The notes under the pieces are model-generated. The model had not been told where the DNA came from. It was given only the letters and a program-made list of their open reading frames with translations, and searched no databases. DNA of 64,000 nucleotides from positions 37,161,832 through 37,225,831 of the forward strand of contig NC_053046.1 of assembly GCF_003473485.1 (NCBI RefSeq). Reading direction: 5' to 3'. The position numbers and the translations under genes were made by a program. Numbering within the stretch: position 1 is the stretch's first letter; each line of letters begins with the position of its first letter. The stretch comes from Medicago truncatula. Lineage: Eukaryota > Streptophyta > Magnoliopsida > Fabales > Fabaceae. This document shows positions 21,517-32,850 of the stretch, in pieces.

Positions 21517-21609
21517 AAACAAGTGACTTCATGGCTTAAATCAGCCCAACAACTTTCCACTCTTCTTTCACCTTAGTAAGATAGACGCTGATAGGGTTGC
21601 CCGTTTGTT

Positions 21610-21615
<6 letters not shown>

Positions 21616-21656
<41 letters not shown>

Positions 21657-21667
21657 TGTGTGTGTGT
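21616..21667. repeat. (GA)n(TG)n microsatellite
   Basis: GA run of about 38 bp passing directly into a TG run of about 14 bp. Confidence 0.95.
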
Positions 21668-21767
21668 TATGTGCTTCTAAGATTTATAGACGGACATACC
21701 TTTAAGAACATTAGGACTGCATTGATCAGAATTTAGAAAAGTCAACTTAAGTTTATGTTTAAATTAC

Positions 21768-21915
21768 CACTGAGAGAGTAAAACATACGCGTACGTTCGC
21801 GTGATCAGCAGGTGCAACTCGACAACTTGAGGGAAATAAGTCCATATCTTTGAGAGAGTAAGGCCCCACACGTACTATCGACGTGTGATTAGCATGTGCA
21901 ACTTGATAATTGATA
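21768..21915. repeat. diverged two-copy tandem repeat
   Basis: Two copies about 84 bp apart share GAGAGAGTAA, an ACGTAC-like core, GTGATxAGCAxGTGCAACT and GAxAACTTGA. Non-coding. Confidence 0.6.
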
Positions 21916-22527
21916 TGTAGTAAAACCCAACGAACTCATCACTAAGATAGATAACAGTTAATAACATGAATAAGATTTGAGTTACGTAATTCCAACAATT
22001 AATTATATGTGATTTGAAGAATTCTAACTGTCGCTAATATTCTGCAATCAAACGGGTAAACTTTGCTCTGTTTAAAACATATTAACTTTGCAAAAGTCTA
22101 AACCCTTATCTCTTATTTATTTTAATTGTTCCCAAATATGTAGCATGAATTGTTTGATATAAATGCTTATAATTTTAAAAACACCAACAATATAACATTA
22201 ATATAGAAAAATTTGTTTAAGGGTGTTGAGGCAAAATCCCTAAAATATTTTAAAGATAAACAAACCTTGATGATTAGATGATTAATGAACTTTGATAAGT
22301 TTTCTTGGTTTTTATTATGTGTTCTCGAGTGATTAACTAAGACAAAAATAATTTATAAGTCAAATCAAGAATCAAATGATCAAAAAAATTAAAGATTATA
22401 AACCCAGTCAGAGTTTAGAAAGTTAGTCAAAAGGTTGTTCATATCGTTTATCAAGAACAAGCCCAAAATATGATGATCATACAAAGAGCATTCATGTGAC
22501 ATAAAGAAAAGTATAGAAAAGGACTAT

Positions 22528-23829
22528 TGTTGGAACAAAATATGTTTAACAATAATAATCCTTAAGAGTTTTGATGATAACAAAGTATTAAAAATTGTCA
22601 ATTGGATACGCTAATATTTGTTCAAGTGTACAGGGCTATAGACAAAGTTTGACATCTTAAATTGGTCCTGAAAGAACAAATAAAGAGCAAGTATAAAAAG
22701 GGAAGCTTAAAGCGTCTGAAGAAAACTGCTCCTGTAGTCCTCCTGAAGACAAAGTGCTTCTGAAGTGATGACGTCATCAGAAGCTAATTCATCAGAAGCA
22801 AGTTCATCAGAAGCTGTGAATCACCAGAAGTTGCAGTTCATCAGGAGATTGAACTTAAAGTTTCAAAAGATGTTTCAAGGACTCTAACTCGCCTAAAATT
22901 GCAGAAGACTGGAAAAGTGTGGCAACGACTATTTTGAAATGCATTGGATGCCTATTCTTCAAAGAGCGTTGACATAGTACGTCTGTACAAAAGTGTACAA
23001 CCACTACTTCCACTACTCTGAGTTTGTCTCTGCTACAAGACAAGGATAACAGCTCTGCCTGCAACAATGTCTATATACATTGGGAATGCATTTGAAATTG
23101 ATCCTTCATAGGACAATAACCATATCAAGCAAAAGATCAGTGATGATAGATCAAAGCTTCAAACGACTCTATTTTGAATGAGAAGACACTTCAACGTCTC
23201 TTTCACACCTCTATCTAAAAGAGTGGAGACTCGGAGTTATATAAGAACAATACTACACATCAGCTAAGCAAAAACTCTGTTGAAATTGCTCTTCACTCCA
23301 AAGTTCACTTAGAATTTCTTAACAAAGCTTACATCTTAGGAATTCTAGAGTCTTTAAGAGTTTGTATCTGATTTGTATTGTGAACACCACTGATTGTATA
23401 TCAAGTGTTCAACCTCAAACATTTTTCATTGTAATTCTGTTTGAATTTAGAAGTCTCTTGCAGTTATGCTTGAGCAATAGAAGTCTCTTGATCTTGTTCA
23501 GGAGCATATGAAGTCTCTTGCAGTTGTGCTTGAGCAATTTGAAGTCTCATACTAAGTTTAGTAGTGAACATTTGTAATCAGATATTACATAGTGAACTCC
23601 CCTTGGTAGTGCAAGGGGGACAGGACTGACTTCTGGTTTGTGGAAGGAACCTGTATAAACTGCTTGTGTCTTTCTTCTCTCTGTTTTATCCGCTGCATCT
23701 AGTTCTGAACATCTATTCAGAAGTAGAACTCTATCTGCTTCTGAACTGCTTGTTTCAGTTAGGAGAAAAAGATTAAGAAAAAGCTAACATAATTCAACCC
23801 CCCCCCCTCTTGTGTTTTTCTCACCTTCA
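22528..23829 (+). mobile_element. solo LTR of a Copia (SIRE/Maximus-like) retrotransposon
   Basis: The LTR-like unit of about 1.3 kb opens TGTTGGAACAAAATATG and closes with a poly-C tract, CTTGTGTTTTTCTCACCTTCA-type end, as known for SIRE-lineage LTRs. Flanking pentamers ACTAT (22523-22527) and ACTAC (23830-23834) are a near-perfect target duplication. The inside carries the repeat blocks typical of such LTRs: TCATCAGAAGC repeats near 22775-22830 and GAAGTCTCTTGCAGTT repeats near 23445-23550. No internal coding region is attached, so it is a solo LTR left by LTR-LTR recombination. The near-intact target duplication suggests moderate age. Confidence 0.75.
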
Positions 23830-23834
23830 ACTAC

Positions 23835-25178
23835 GACCTTGGATTAAACAAGCAATAAAGACATTTATATGAATAAAGGCCAAACACACATTCATTGTTC
23901 ATTAATGATTTAAGAACAAATGAAGTGCAAACACTAGAAATATTTTTCTAACAATATCATCCTACATGTTATACATGTTGCACTTCAATCAAGTTTCACT
24001 ATTAGGTTATGATACCATCAAATGAAATTATTACAAATCATCCTTAGCGAGATAAGAAAAAATTCTGATGAACAAAGTACATGCTTTCTATGACAAATAT
24101 CAAAATTACAACAAAGTACAAAAACAAAAGCAAAAGCAAAAATGCAATATCAGTTAGAACAAATAAGGATTCGACACACGAGTGAGAAAATACTGCTCAT
24201 AGTCAGCAAATTCCCTAAAGCATCAGCATGAAGTGACAACTCCACTTTTCTCTCTCTTTCACAAGTTTCAAGACAACCAGCTAGACCATAAACCCAAAAA
24301 CTTTCTGAAGTTCATACGAAGAACATAAAAATTCATATGAAGTTTATACAAAGAATCCAAAAATTCATATGAAGAACTCAATAACATTATGAAGTTCATA
24401 CTAAAGAATTCATGAACATTTTAAAGTTCATGCGAACAACCCAAAAACTAACTCAATCTTATTCAATTAACTTCTAGCTCAAATAACTAACCTCTAACAA
24501 ACTTGTGCTGATCTATGACATACACATCAAAACAACTATGTACTAGAATAATGAACCAACACATCCTCTATGAAACACCTTTTGTGGTGGATTATATTTA
24601 TATGTGTTTCATCTTCTTAGGTGCATCCTATGTACCTATAGTTTGAATTATCAACCAATACAAATATTTATCCCGCGTAAATATTAAAAAAAAATGAACA
24701 AATATTTATCATTGATAATACAAAAGAAAAGCTAGACAAAATTTTATGTTGTTTAAACTCAATTGCATTAGTTAAAGCTTATTAGTCCTATTCTTGGCTA
24801 TGAAATTAATTTTTTTATTAGTCCTTTGAATTATTTTAAGATTGAATTTTATATAACATGTAACGTGCACACTATTTGTGTTGTACCTAATTGACATTCA
24901 CTTAAAAGTAATTTCAATTTAGAATTTAAGAATATGTTTTCCATATTGTCCAAAGAAACATTTTCTAAGCTTTCCAAGTATAACTTATGTGATTATCAGA
25001 TTATACTATTACCCCTCAACCTTATCAAACAGATAATACTATTTTTGGTCATCTACCACAGAAAAAACCTTGGTTCTCTAATCCACTTCATCAACTTGTA
25101 ATTATTATATGCTACTACTATTACTTTGTAAAATTGGTATGATGGTGTCGTGTGCTTTAATTTGTCCAAACCATTTGC
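23835..25178. other. intergenic
   Basis: No gene seen. A short degenerate repeat of TTCATA(T/C)GAAGAA units lies at about 24300-24430. The rest is AT-rich. Confidence 0.45.
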
Positions 25179-25180
25179 TA

Positions 25181-25479
25181 CTCCTTCCGTTCCATAATAA
25201 CTGATCCATTTGCAAAAAAATATTATCTCAACAAAATTGATCCATTTCACTTTTCAATGCAATAATAACTACTTTTTTTTTCCTCCAAATTATAACTTTA
25301 ATTAATATCACTTTCACCACTCCCAATTCAATATATTCAACTTTGCATTTATGATAAGAATGAATGCACCAATACTTGACAACACACTTAAAACTATTTT
25401 TCTCTCTGTTTCACTTATAAATTTTTTCTTAATATATGTGAAATGAAAAAAAGGTTCATTTAAAACGGAACGGAGGGAG
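25181..25479. mobile_element. Stowaway-like MITE
   Basis: 299 bp, ends CTCCTTCCGTTCCAT and its near complement GGAACGGAGGGAG, flanked by TA on both sides (25179-25180, 25480-25481). No coding sequence. The TA target and CTCCxTCCGT ends fit the Tc1/mariner-derived Stowaway type. Relatives in this window are at 3786-5565 (interrupted) and 43479-43754 (opposite orientation). Confidence 0.8.
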
Positions 25480-25511
25480 TAGTAATTTTTATACAATGCT
25501 CGATTTTGAAA

Positions 25512-26298
25512 GGCTTAAATATGCAAACCGTCCCTGTAATTTGGGCTCATTTTGATTTTCGTCCCTGTAAAAAAAAAAAAATTAATTACATCCCTGTAAA
25601 TTTTTTTTTTGTTTTAAAAATGTCCCTGGCCCCACTTCACTGGTGATGTGGCAACGTTTTGGGCCACGTGGCAGTTACTGATTGGACAACTCATGCCACA
25701 TGGCGCTGACGTGGCAGTCCACATAATTAAAAAATTAAAATTATTTTTAATGTTTTAAAAATTATTTTTTTAAATTTAAAAATCTAAAAAAAAAATTAAA
25801 AATATAAAAAAAACATTTTAAAAAATCTGAAAAAATTTTAAAAAATTAAAATTATTTTCTGAAATTATTTTTATCATATAATTTAAAAAAAAATTATTTT
25901 TTTTAAATTATAAAATCTGATATTTCTGAAAAAAATGAAATGATTTTTTTTATTTTTTTTAAAATATGGAGAAAAAAATATAATTTTCAAATTTAGAAAA
26001 ATTAATGGTCGAAAATTTAATTTTAAAAGTTTTTTTTCGATTTTTGAATTTATTTTCATATTTTTTTAATTTAAAAAAATAATTTTAATTTTTTAATCAT
26101 GTGGACTGCCACGTGGCAGAAGTTGCACAGTCAGCAACTGCCACGTGGCAAGACCCATGCCACATCACCAATCAAGTGGGGCCAAGGACATTTTTAAAAC
26201 AAAAAAAAATTTACAGGGATGTAATTAAATTTTTTTTTTTTACAGGGACGAAAATCAAAATTAGCCCAAATTACAGGGACGGTTTGCATATTTAAACC
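25512..26298. mobile_element. 787-bp palindromic Mutator-like MITE with 9-bp target duplication
   Basis: ATTTTGAAA flanks both ends (25503-25511 and 26299-26307). Arms begin GGCTTAAATATGCAAACCGT and its near complement. Symmetry continues inward through CGTCCCTGTAAAA, GTGGGGCCAxGGACATTT and CCACGTGGCAGT, so nearly the whole element is one long hairpin with an AT-rich centre. No transposase. Mutator superfamily by the target duplication. A half copy lies at 6290-6420. Confidence 0.85.
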
Positions 26299-26307
26299 AT
26301 TTTGAAA

Positions 26308-27015
26308 TGATAATTACATATTCTTCTTTCTCCGGTATTCATCATTTTCAATTTCCTAAAAAGAAATCATTTTCAATTCCAATTTTTTTTAGAAATTAAT
26401 AATCAAACTCCTACTCTTTTAGTTTTATTGCTTATATAGAGAAACATTTTGTGGGCTACTTGTTTAAGAAATTTGATGGAAAATTGTGATTTCATATCTC
26501 ACATTGAGTAATTTGTGATGTTACTTGAAATGTTGAATTATGCTTCATATACTACCGTCACTTCAATAAAAAAAGTGTATTTGGTGTCCAACACACTGAT
26601 ATATATAGTTGCTTTTAATCATCTTAATTTTATTAAATACTGCCGGTATTTATGTGACAATGTGATTGTTGTGTCCGATGTTTTAGTCTATGTATGAGTA
26701 GGATTGTGTTGGCTCTTATCCTAAAAACATATATACTAATGTTTGGACAGAAATGAGAACATATAATCAAAACTTATATTTTCCTCATAACATCAATTAC
26801 AAATAGAAATACAACATCTAGTATCAATTTAACCAATAGGGTTTGTGACACTATCAGAAGACATGTGTTTGAAATCACATTTCCATCTTTTCTTTCTAAA
26901 CCCAATTTTTTCTCTAAATGAAACAGAACAAAGGAGAAAAAATCCCCAATGTAGGGAAACAAACAATAAACTTCAAAACTAAATAAAATTACAAATTTTC
27001 ATAATTTGGATTATC
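26308..27015. other. intergenic; 3' flank of the laccase gene
   Basis: AT-rich, no gene recognised. The laccase stop is at 27016 and its 3' untranslated region must lie in the right part of this stretch. Confidence 0.5.
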
Positions 27016-30000
27016 CTAACACAAAGGCAGGTCCTCAGGAGGAGCTTCTATGGATTCCAATAGCCCTTCTCCATCCTCTACCAAAAACACAGTTGCCAAA
27101 CCCCATCCAATGTGAACATCCAAGTGACAATGCATAATCCAAACACCTACATACATCAAAACAACCAATTACATAAGATCAAACATTGAATCATTGATTA
27201 TATTTTTTTGTCTTCATTATACAAAAGTTTTATATCGCGGCCGCATATCGATGCTTAGTACTGCAGAGAATCGCAGTCAAATGAAATTGATGTGGCCTCA
27301 ATTATGGTCACAAAAACATCAAAAACATTGATGTCACGATCCATATCATGTTTGTGAAACTTTAATGTAAAAACTATGGTTAAATATGTTTTTAATCCCT
27401 ATAAAATTTACAATTTTTTGAGTTTAATCTTTTTGCAAATTGTCCGCTTTTAGTGTTTAATTTGATTTTATAGGGACTAAGTACAGGACTAAAAGTACTC
27501 CATTTTGTAAAAATTAATAAAAATAGGGACTAATTTTGAATAAAATTAATGTAGGAATTAAACTTAAACATTCATAATTTCATAGACTGAAAACTTGATT
27601 AATCCTAGCTATATTTTTCATGCAATGCAAAGTTTGAATTGAGCTAATGTTACCTGGATTGTCAGCAACAAATCTGATAACTGCCCAACCATTAACAGGT
27701 ACAGCAACAGTGTTCCTCATAGGTGGATCAACAAGGTTAAATTTTGAAGCATCTTTCTTAGGGTCAAAATTTCCAAATCCCTCGGCAACAATATAGAAAT
27801 CATATCCATGAAGATGAATAGGGTGATTCTCAGGAGTAACAATACTAGTATCTTGCAAAACAACCTGAACCCTTGATCCAAATCTCAACTTAGTAACTTT
27901 AGTCCCTTGAATCGGTTGCCACAACGACCGACTCACATTACCGGTGTAATCAAATTGCACGGGAGGTTTTGTGGGAAAATCCGTCGTAAAAACACCTTGT
28001 ACTCCAAGTTTATGAGCCTGCAGGATTGAAAAATTGCTAGGAAGTACAAAAGACACATTGTTCATACTAGAAGTGAACCTCGTCCCGTTCGGTCCTTGAC
28101 ATTGATTTGAATTGAAATTTGATGGACAATTGTTGAGTCCTAATCCAATAGTGAAGAAAAGATCTTCATCAATTTCATTAGGAACTTCAACATTTCTTAG
28201 GCTTCTAAAACTTTTACTAAATGATGTAACAGTGTTTGTGTCATTGTAAGCAGGTAATGAAGGCATGATTGGTCTGATATTTGCACCCCCCTTTGCAGGA
28301 CAAGGTGATGATTTGTATTCAAGAATGGCAGTGGTTGTTGTGTTATCGAATGCAGCGTTTTGAGCTGATTGGTAAGCGCGTCCGGCGATGTAGTATCTTG
28401 ATGGTGGTTGGTCACCTTGGATGAGAACATCAGTGGTTTGGCCAGGTCCTAACATGAGGACATTGGTTGTGAATGGTTTGACATAGGAAGCATCAGCACC
28501 TACTACTGTTAGTTTATGGTTTGCAATTGTGAAGAAAAGAGGTTGGTTTAAGGCTGCATTGATTACTCTTATGAGGTTTGTTTCTCCTGAATCTATTGGA
28601 ACAATTGTTGTGCCTGCATTGTCAATGATCATGTGTCAAATAATGGAAAAAAGTTTAGCCATGGTCATATATCATGAAGATTTTAATTTATATGCAATAA
28701 TAACACATTCAATCACATTTCACTGTATTGATATTAGTATGTGCAATTCAGGTCATTGTAAGCTTAGCTCAGTTGATAGAGACAATGCATGATATATGTA
28801 AGGTTCAGAGTTCAAACTTCGGCCATCATCGAATATTTGACTATAGTATATTTTGAATATATATTTTATAAAAAATCTTATATGTGACATGTTGATAATG
28901 AGTTCACTAAAAAAAACTACTCAAAATTAAAAAATAAGAGAAAATAATCAAACCTTTGCTAGAGCACTTGTAAAGATCACCAGGTTGACCATTAATAGTG
29001 TATGCATCAGATATATTTGGAGCTGCTCCTGTTTGTGTGGCTTGTCTCACAACATCAATAGGGTTTGCATCCCACCATTCCCCTAATTAATAATAATCAT
29101 CATAATTATTTTCACAGTTAAACCATCTCCATCATGAACATAATCTTTGTCTAAAAAGAAAAAGACAAACATATCTCATAATTTCATTTTCTTTATGATT
29201 TCATATCAATCACATCCTTAATTACCAAATTGAACAAAAACACATTTAATAAAGATAAGAATTAAAATAAGTTTGTAAAGAGTGACACTCTTCACTTTAC
29301 AAATCGATGCTATACGCATCAGTTACATCGGATAAAATCATCATTACCTAGAAGAATGGGTGTTTCACGCTTTGGCTTAGTGAAAGGATAAGCATCTCCT
29401 TCCTTAGGATGAATGATTAGAGCTCCATAAACTGTGGCTCTAAGCCATGAACTATGAGCATGCCACCAAAGGGTACCTTCTTGTCCATTAATGGTAAATC
29501 TATAGGTGTAACTTTCTCCAGGACGAATAGGACACTGAGTCACAAATTCTGGTCCATCAGCCCACCCTGTTCTGATTTGTCTAACTCCATGCCTAAAGAT
29601 TCAAAATGCAATAAAATCAAGCCATAAATTATTTGCATATATATGATCCTTTGTAGCATGCATGTAAAACATACCATCGAGATTTTAAATTGTGGTTGTA
29701 AATAATCTTGACTTTTTTTCAAAAATATATAGCTCAAATTATATACCCTACTATAAAAATACTATTATATGGAAGGTGTAAGAAAACAAAAAAGGAAATT
29801 TCAAAAATAAAAAACAAAAAAGGAATGTCACTCTACATGGTTGATCAAATTTAGAAACTAGTTAAAAAGTAACCAAAAGTACGAAAAAATGCCATTCCGA
29901 ACCACCCAGAGAACATCCGGTCTGTGCACTTTTGCATAGGCAAAAGCAAGTGACGTAGCTTTTTTTCCGCTTGCTTTCTATTCATGTGTAGTTAATCATT

Positions 30001-30615
30001 GATATATATTAAAAACTTATCTTCATTCATTCACAATAATCATGCATAATATATTTTCCTATATACTAACGGCAATATAATTAAGGTGAGCTTGCAATCA
30101 ATTCTTAGTACAAGTGTGAAGAAAAATACAAAAAGTGTTTGCTTGTGGGTAAAGCGATGTACTATTTTTTATTTATTTATAAATAAGCAAAGTAAGCTAC
30201 TAATTTTGTCAAAAAAAAAATAGCTACTAATTTGTCAAAAAAAAAAAAAAAAAAAAAACTGAATCTACAAAGTTCTAGCTAGCTTGATAATTTACCAATG
30301 AATGGTGACATTGTAACGAGCTTTGTTAATGACTTTGACAACCAAAGTATCTCCATTATTAATTTCCAAAGTTGGACCAGGAAATTGTCCATTTACAGTG
30401 ATGCTCATTTGTGTGTTGCACAGCCTCTTCACTGGAGTTGCTTGTACCTTTCACATTAATAAACATGCCAATTAATTATAATTAATCTCCCAAAGGTTAA
30501 ATCAACAACTAAAAATAAAAAAACTTACGACAAACTCGTGCTCGTGAACTTTAGCATTAGCTAAAGAAGCAAAGAGAAGAAAAATTGCTAAGAAGATGGT
30601 GTTGAAAACTTCCAT
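27016..30615 (-). CDS. laccase (multicopper oxidase), secreted
   Basis: Six exons on the minus strand: 30615-30529, 30447-30296, 29592-29348, 29082-28954, 28613-27654, 27146-27016. All introns are GT-AG and the joins keep frame, giving 567 aa, the usual plant laccase length. Residues 1-21 are a hydrophobic signal peptide ending SLANA. The four copper motifs are present: HWHG at 79-82, HAH at 124-126, HPIHLHG at 468-474 and HCHLDVH at 530-536 with the type-1 copper cysteine at 531. Several N-x-S/T sites fit a secreted glycoprotein. By family knowledge it oxidises phenols (monolignols, flavonoids) with oxygen in the apoplast. The subfamily is uncertain (I lean to the LAC7-like group), so no symbol is given. 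It looks fully functional. Confidence 0.95.
27377..27560. repeat. transposon fragment in laccase intron 5
   Basis: GGTTAAATATGTTTTTAATC, followed by CCCTATAAAATTTAC and later AGGGACTAAxTTTGAA, resembles the ends of a very common legume inverted-repeat element. It lies wholly in the intron, next to a GC-rich patch with GCGGCCGC and ATCGAT near 27239-27250. Confidence 0.45.
28755..28870 (+). mobile_element. tRNA-derived SINE in laccase intron 4
   Basis: AAGCTTAGCTCAGTTGATAG is a tRNA-like A-box head, and GGTTCAGAGTTCAAAC about 45 bp later fits a B box. It lies on the strand opposite to the laccase, between exons 4 and 5, and should be spliced out. Confidence 0.55.
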
Positions 30616-30684
30616 TGTTTAGAGTAGTAAACAATATAATCAAAACTTTAATGTGTATGAATGAAGGTTAAGGTTGCAAATTGC

Positions 30685-30720
30685 AATGGAAGTAAGAGTG
30701 GGAGATAATGGTTTTTATAG
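30685..30720 (-). promoter_or_regulatory. laccase core promoter
   Basis: Minus-strand CTATAAAAAC (30720-30711) is a good TATA box, about 100 bp before the ATG at 30615. Transcription would start near 30685. Confidence 0.55.
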
Positions 30721-32452
30721 TGAAGATTAGAGTCTTTAAGGTTGGCAGATTTGGTAGTAATACGTCTATAAGTTGTAAAATACATCAAGAAACTTAGTTC
30801 AACCCTATAAAAGTTGTTGCACCAGATAGTTAATTATTTTCATCAACGTTTGCTTCTATCTCAAGTCTTTGTTTAGCTAGAGGTTGAATTTTCAAAAAAG
30901 GGTGATTATTCTGAGACTTTGTCAAGGGAATAAGACTTTGTTTTAATTTACTTTTTCTCACCTCCTTTTTCATCTAAGTATGACATTTGATAATTGATAG
31001 GTACTAACTAGAATTAAAAGCAAAACACAAAGGTTTTTATCTTTGTGTAAGATACTTACATATTTAGAATTTAATAACTATATGCCAAACAAGTTTTATA
31101 ATTAAGTTCAAATATGTTTTTACAATTAAGTTTTATCTTTGTTGATATATTTTTTTGGCTTATTCAACAAAAATAAAATTTATTATTCAAAATAGTGAAA
31201 ATTTGAAAAATGAAAAAAAAACATGTTTCTTCATGGTAATTGTGTTTGTGTGGGCATACGAAGAAATAATATGCTTATTTACATAGCTAATGTCTAATAA
31301 TCTCAAATATTTAATTAAAAATGTGCTTATAATGTATCTTAGAAGTTTTGAAAGCAAAAAGAGTGCAAAGTAATTTTGCGTTAGTCCAATTAGACTTTTT
31401 ATTTGGTTCGGTGGTTGTAGAAAATAAAGTGCTTAAAAAGAATGGTAATGGTTTGATGAAAAAGTAAAACCCATAAAAAACAAGTGTGCTATTATAAAAC
31501 AAAGAACATGTTATAAAAAAAAAAATAGTTATAGAAAAAACAGAGAGCCTTTTATTAAACTAATAAATAAACAAATCCCCCCTTTTTTTTATCAATAAAG
31601 TTATCACTTCTTAAATATGACAATGATCTATATACTTATCGATCGGTCTCTAACCATGTAGTTCATTAGTTAAAGAGTTAAAACGTTGAAAGAGTTTAAG
31701 AAGAAGATCTAGGTTTGATCTCTGCTAATATTTTTCATTCTCTTTTAACAATATGTAACAATTAACATTTGTTGATGACAAAAAATACTTGATAAAAAAT
31801 ATATTTATAGAGTTAACCAAGTTTAAGGTTTGAGCGTTTTTTTTTTTTGGATGCATATAATAGCCTTATTTTCTTTTAGGATACCCTACCCCCGTTTTAT
31901 TTTAGGATACTTAGGCTAATGAAATTGTTTATTTTAGGATACCCTCCCCTGTTTTATTATTATATAAATAAAAATGTGAAAAGTGTAGCAAATTAATAAA
32001 ATATTGTCAACCATTTGGTGCTTAGCAAATAAAATAGTGTTGAATTGAAGTGATTTGATTGGGTCCAACAAGAATTTAGTTAGAGATACTTATGAAAAAT
32101 GTGACTTAGAGTATTAAATTAGGTGGCCTGTCTCCACACATTTCAAACATGGATGATCAACAGCAAACAATAACACCCAGAAAGACCAGTTATTCTCATA
32201 GATACGTAATTTGACAGTTTGACAAATATAAGATCTACCTAGGCAACATATAATATTAAACTAAAAATGTCACAGCTGTTGATTTTTCCTGCCATCTCTT
32301 TGTTTTTGTTTTTGGCTTTTTGGGAAGTTTTTATTGAATCCTTTGAGGTTTCTATAAACGATACTAATATCACCCTAGTTTTCAAAATGCATTTATCTCC
32401 TCGTACTAATTAAAATAACCATGCTCAACATTTTTTCTGTCATACTTAGATT
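30721..32452. other. intergenic upstream of laccase
   Basis: No gene seen. Around 31870-31960 TTTTAGGATACCCT-type blocks with poly-C occur twice in direct orientation. Near 31650-31725, TAGTTCATTAGTTAAAGAG and AGGTTTGATCTCTG could be the A and B boxes of an eroded SINE. Confidence 0.4.
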
Positions 32453-32842
32453 TAGGGGTGGGCATGATTTGATTCAGGATAAAAACTGAAATGAATTGAA
32501 TTAAACTGCTTGCTAAATTTGAAACAACTGAATTGAATTGTTTGTATTTTGAATTGAATCGAACTATTCTAAACTGATCTGAACTGCTTTGAATCGAACC
32601 AAACTGTTATTATTGGTACCGTTGAAAAATATAAAAAAAAAAAAAAAAAATTCGAGTTTTAGTTACCGAACTGAACCGAATTGTTACTGAACTGTTTCGA
32701 ATCGAACCAAACTGTTTTGAACTGAACAAAACTGTTTCAGTTCAGTTTCAGAATTGTTAGTAATGGTTCAGTTTTTTTTAGTTTGATTCGGTTCTGTTCA
32801 GCAATTCCCGTTCTGTTTTTTTGATTTTTTTACTCACCCCTA
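32453..32842. mobile_element. hAT-like MITE
   Basis: 390 bp, ends TAGGGGTGGGCA and its near complement. Eight-base flanks CTTAGATT (32445-32452) and CTTCGATT (32843-32850) differ at one position, as expected for an old hAT target duplication. The inside is a degenerate run of GAACTGAAC/GAATCGAAC words. No coding sequence. Confidence 0.7.
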
Positions 32843-32850
32843 CTTCGATT

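Noticed and set aside
24300-24430. CRISPR-like or regularly spaced repeat
   Set aside because: The TTCATATGAAGAA units are short, irregular and diverged; this is a plant nuclear sequence.
27239-27270. NotI, ClaI and PstI-like sites within about 30 bp, resembling a cloning linker
   Set aside because: The patch is embedded in ordinary intron sequence of the laccase with no vector context; CG-rich words of this kind occur in common legume repeats.
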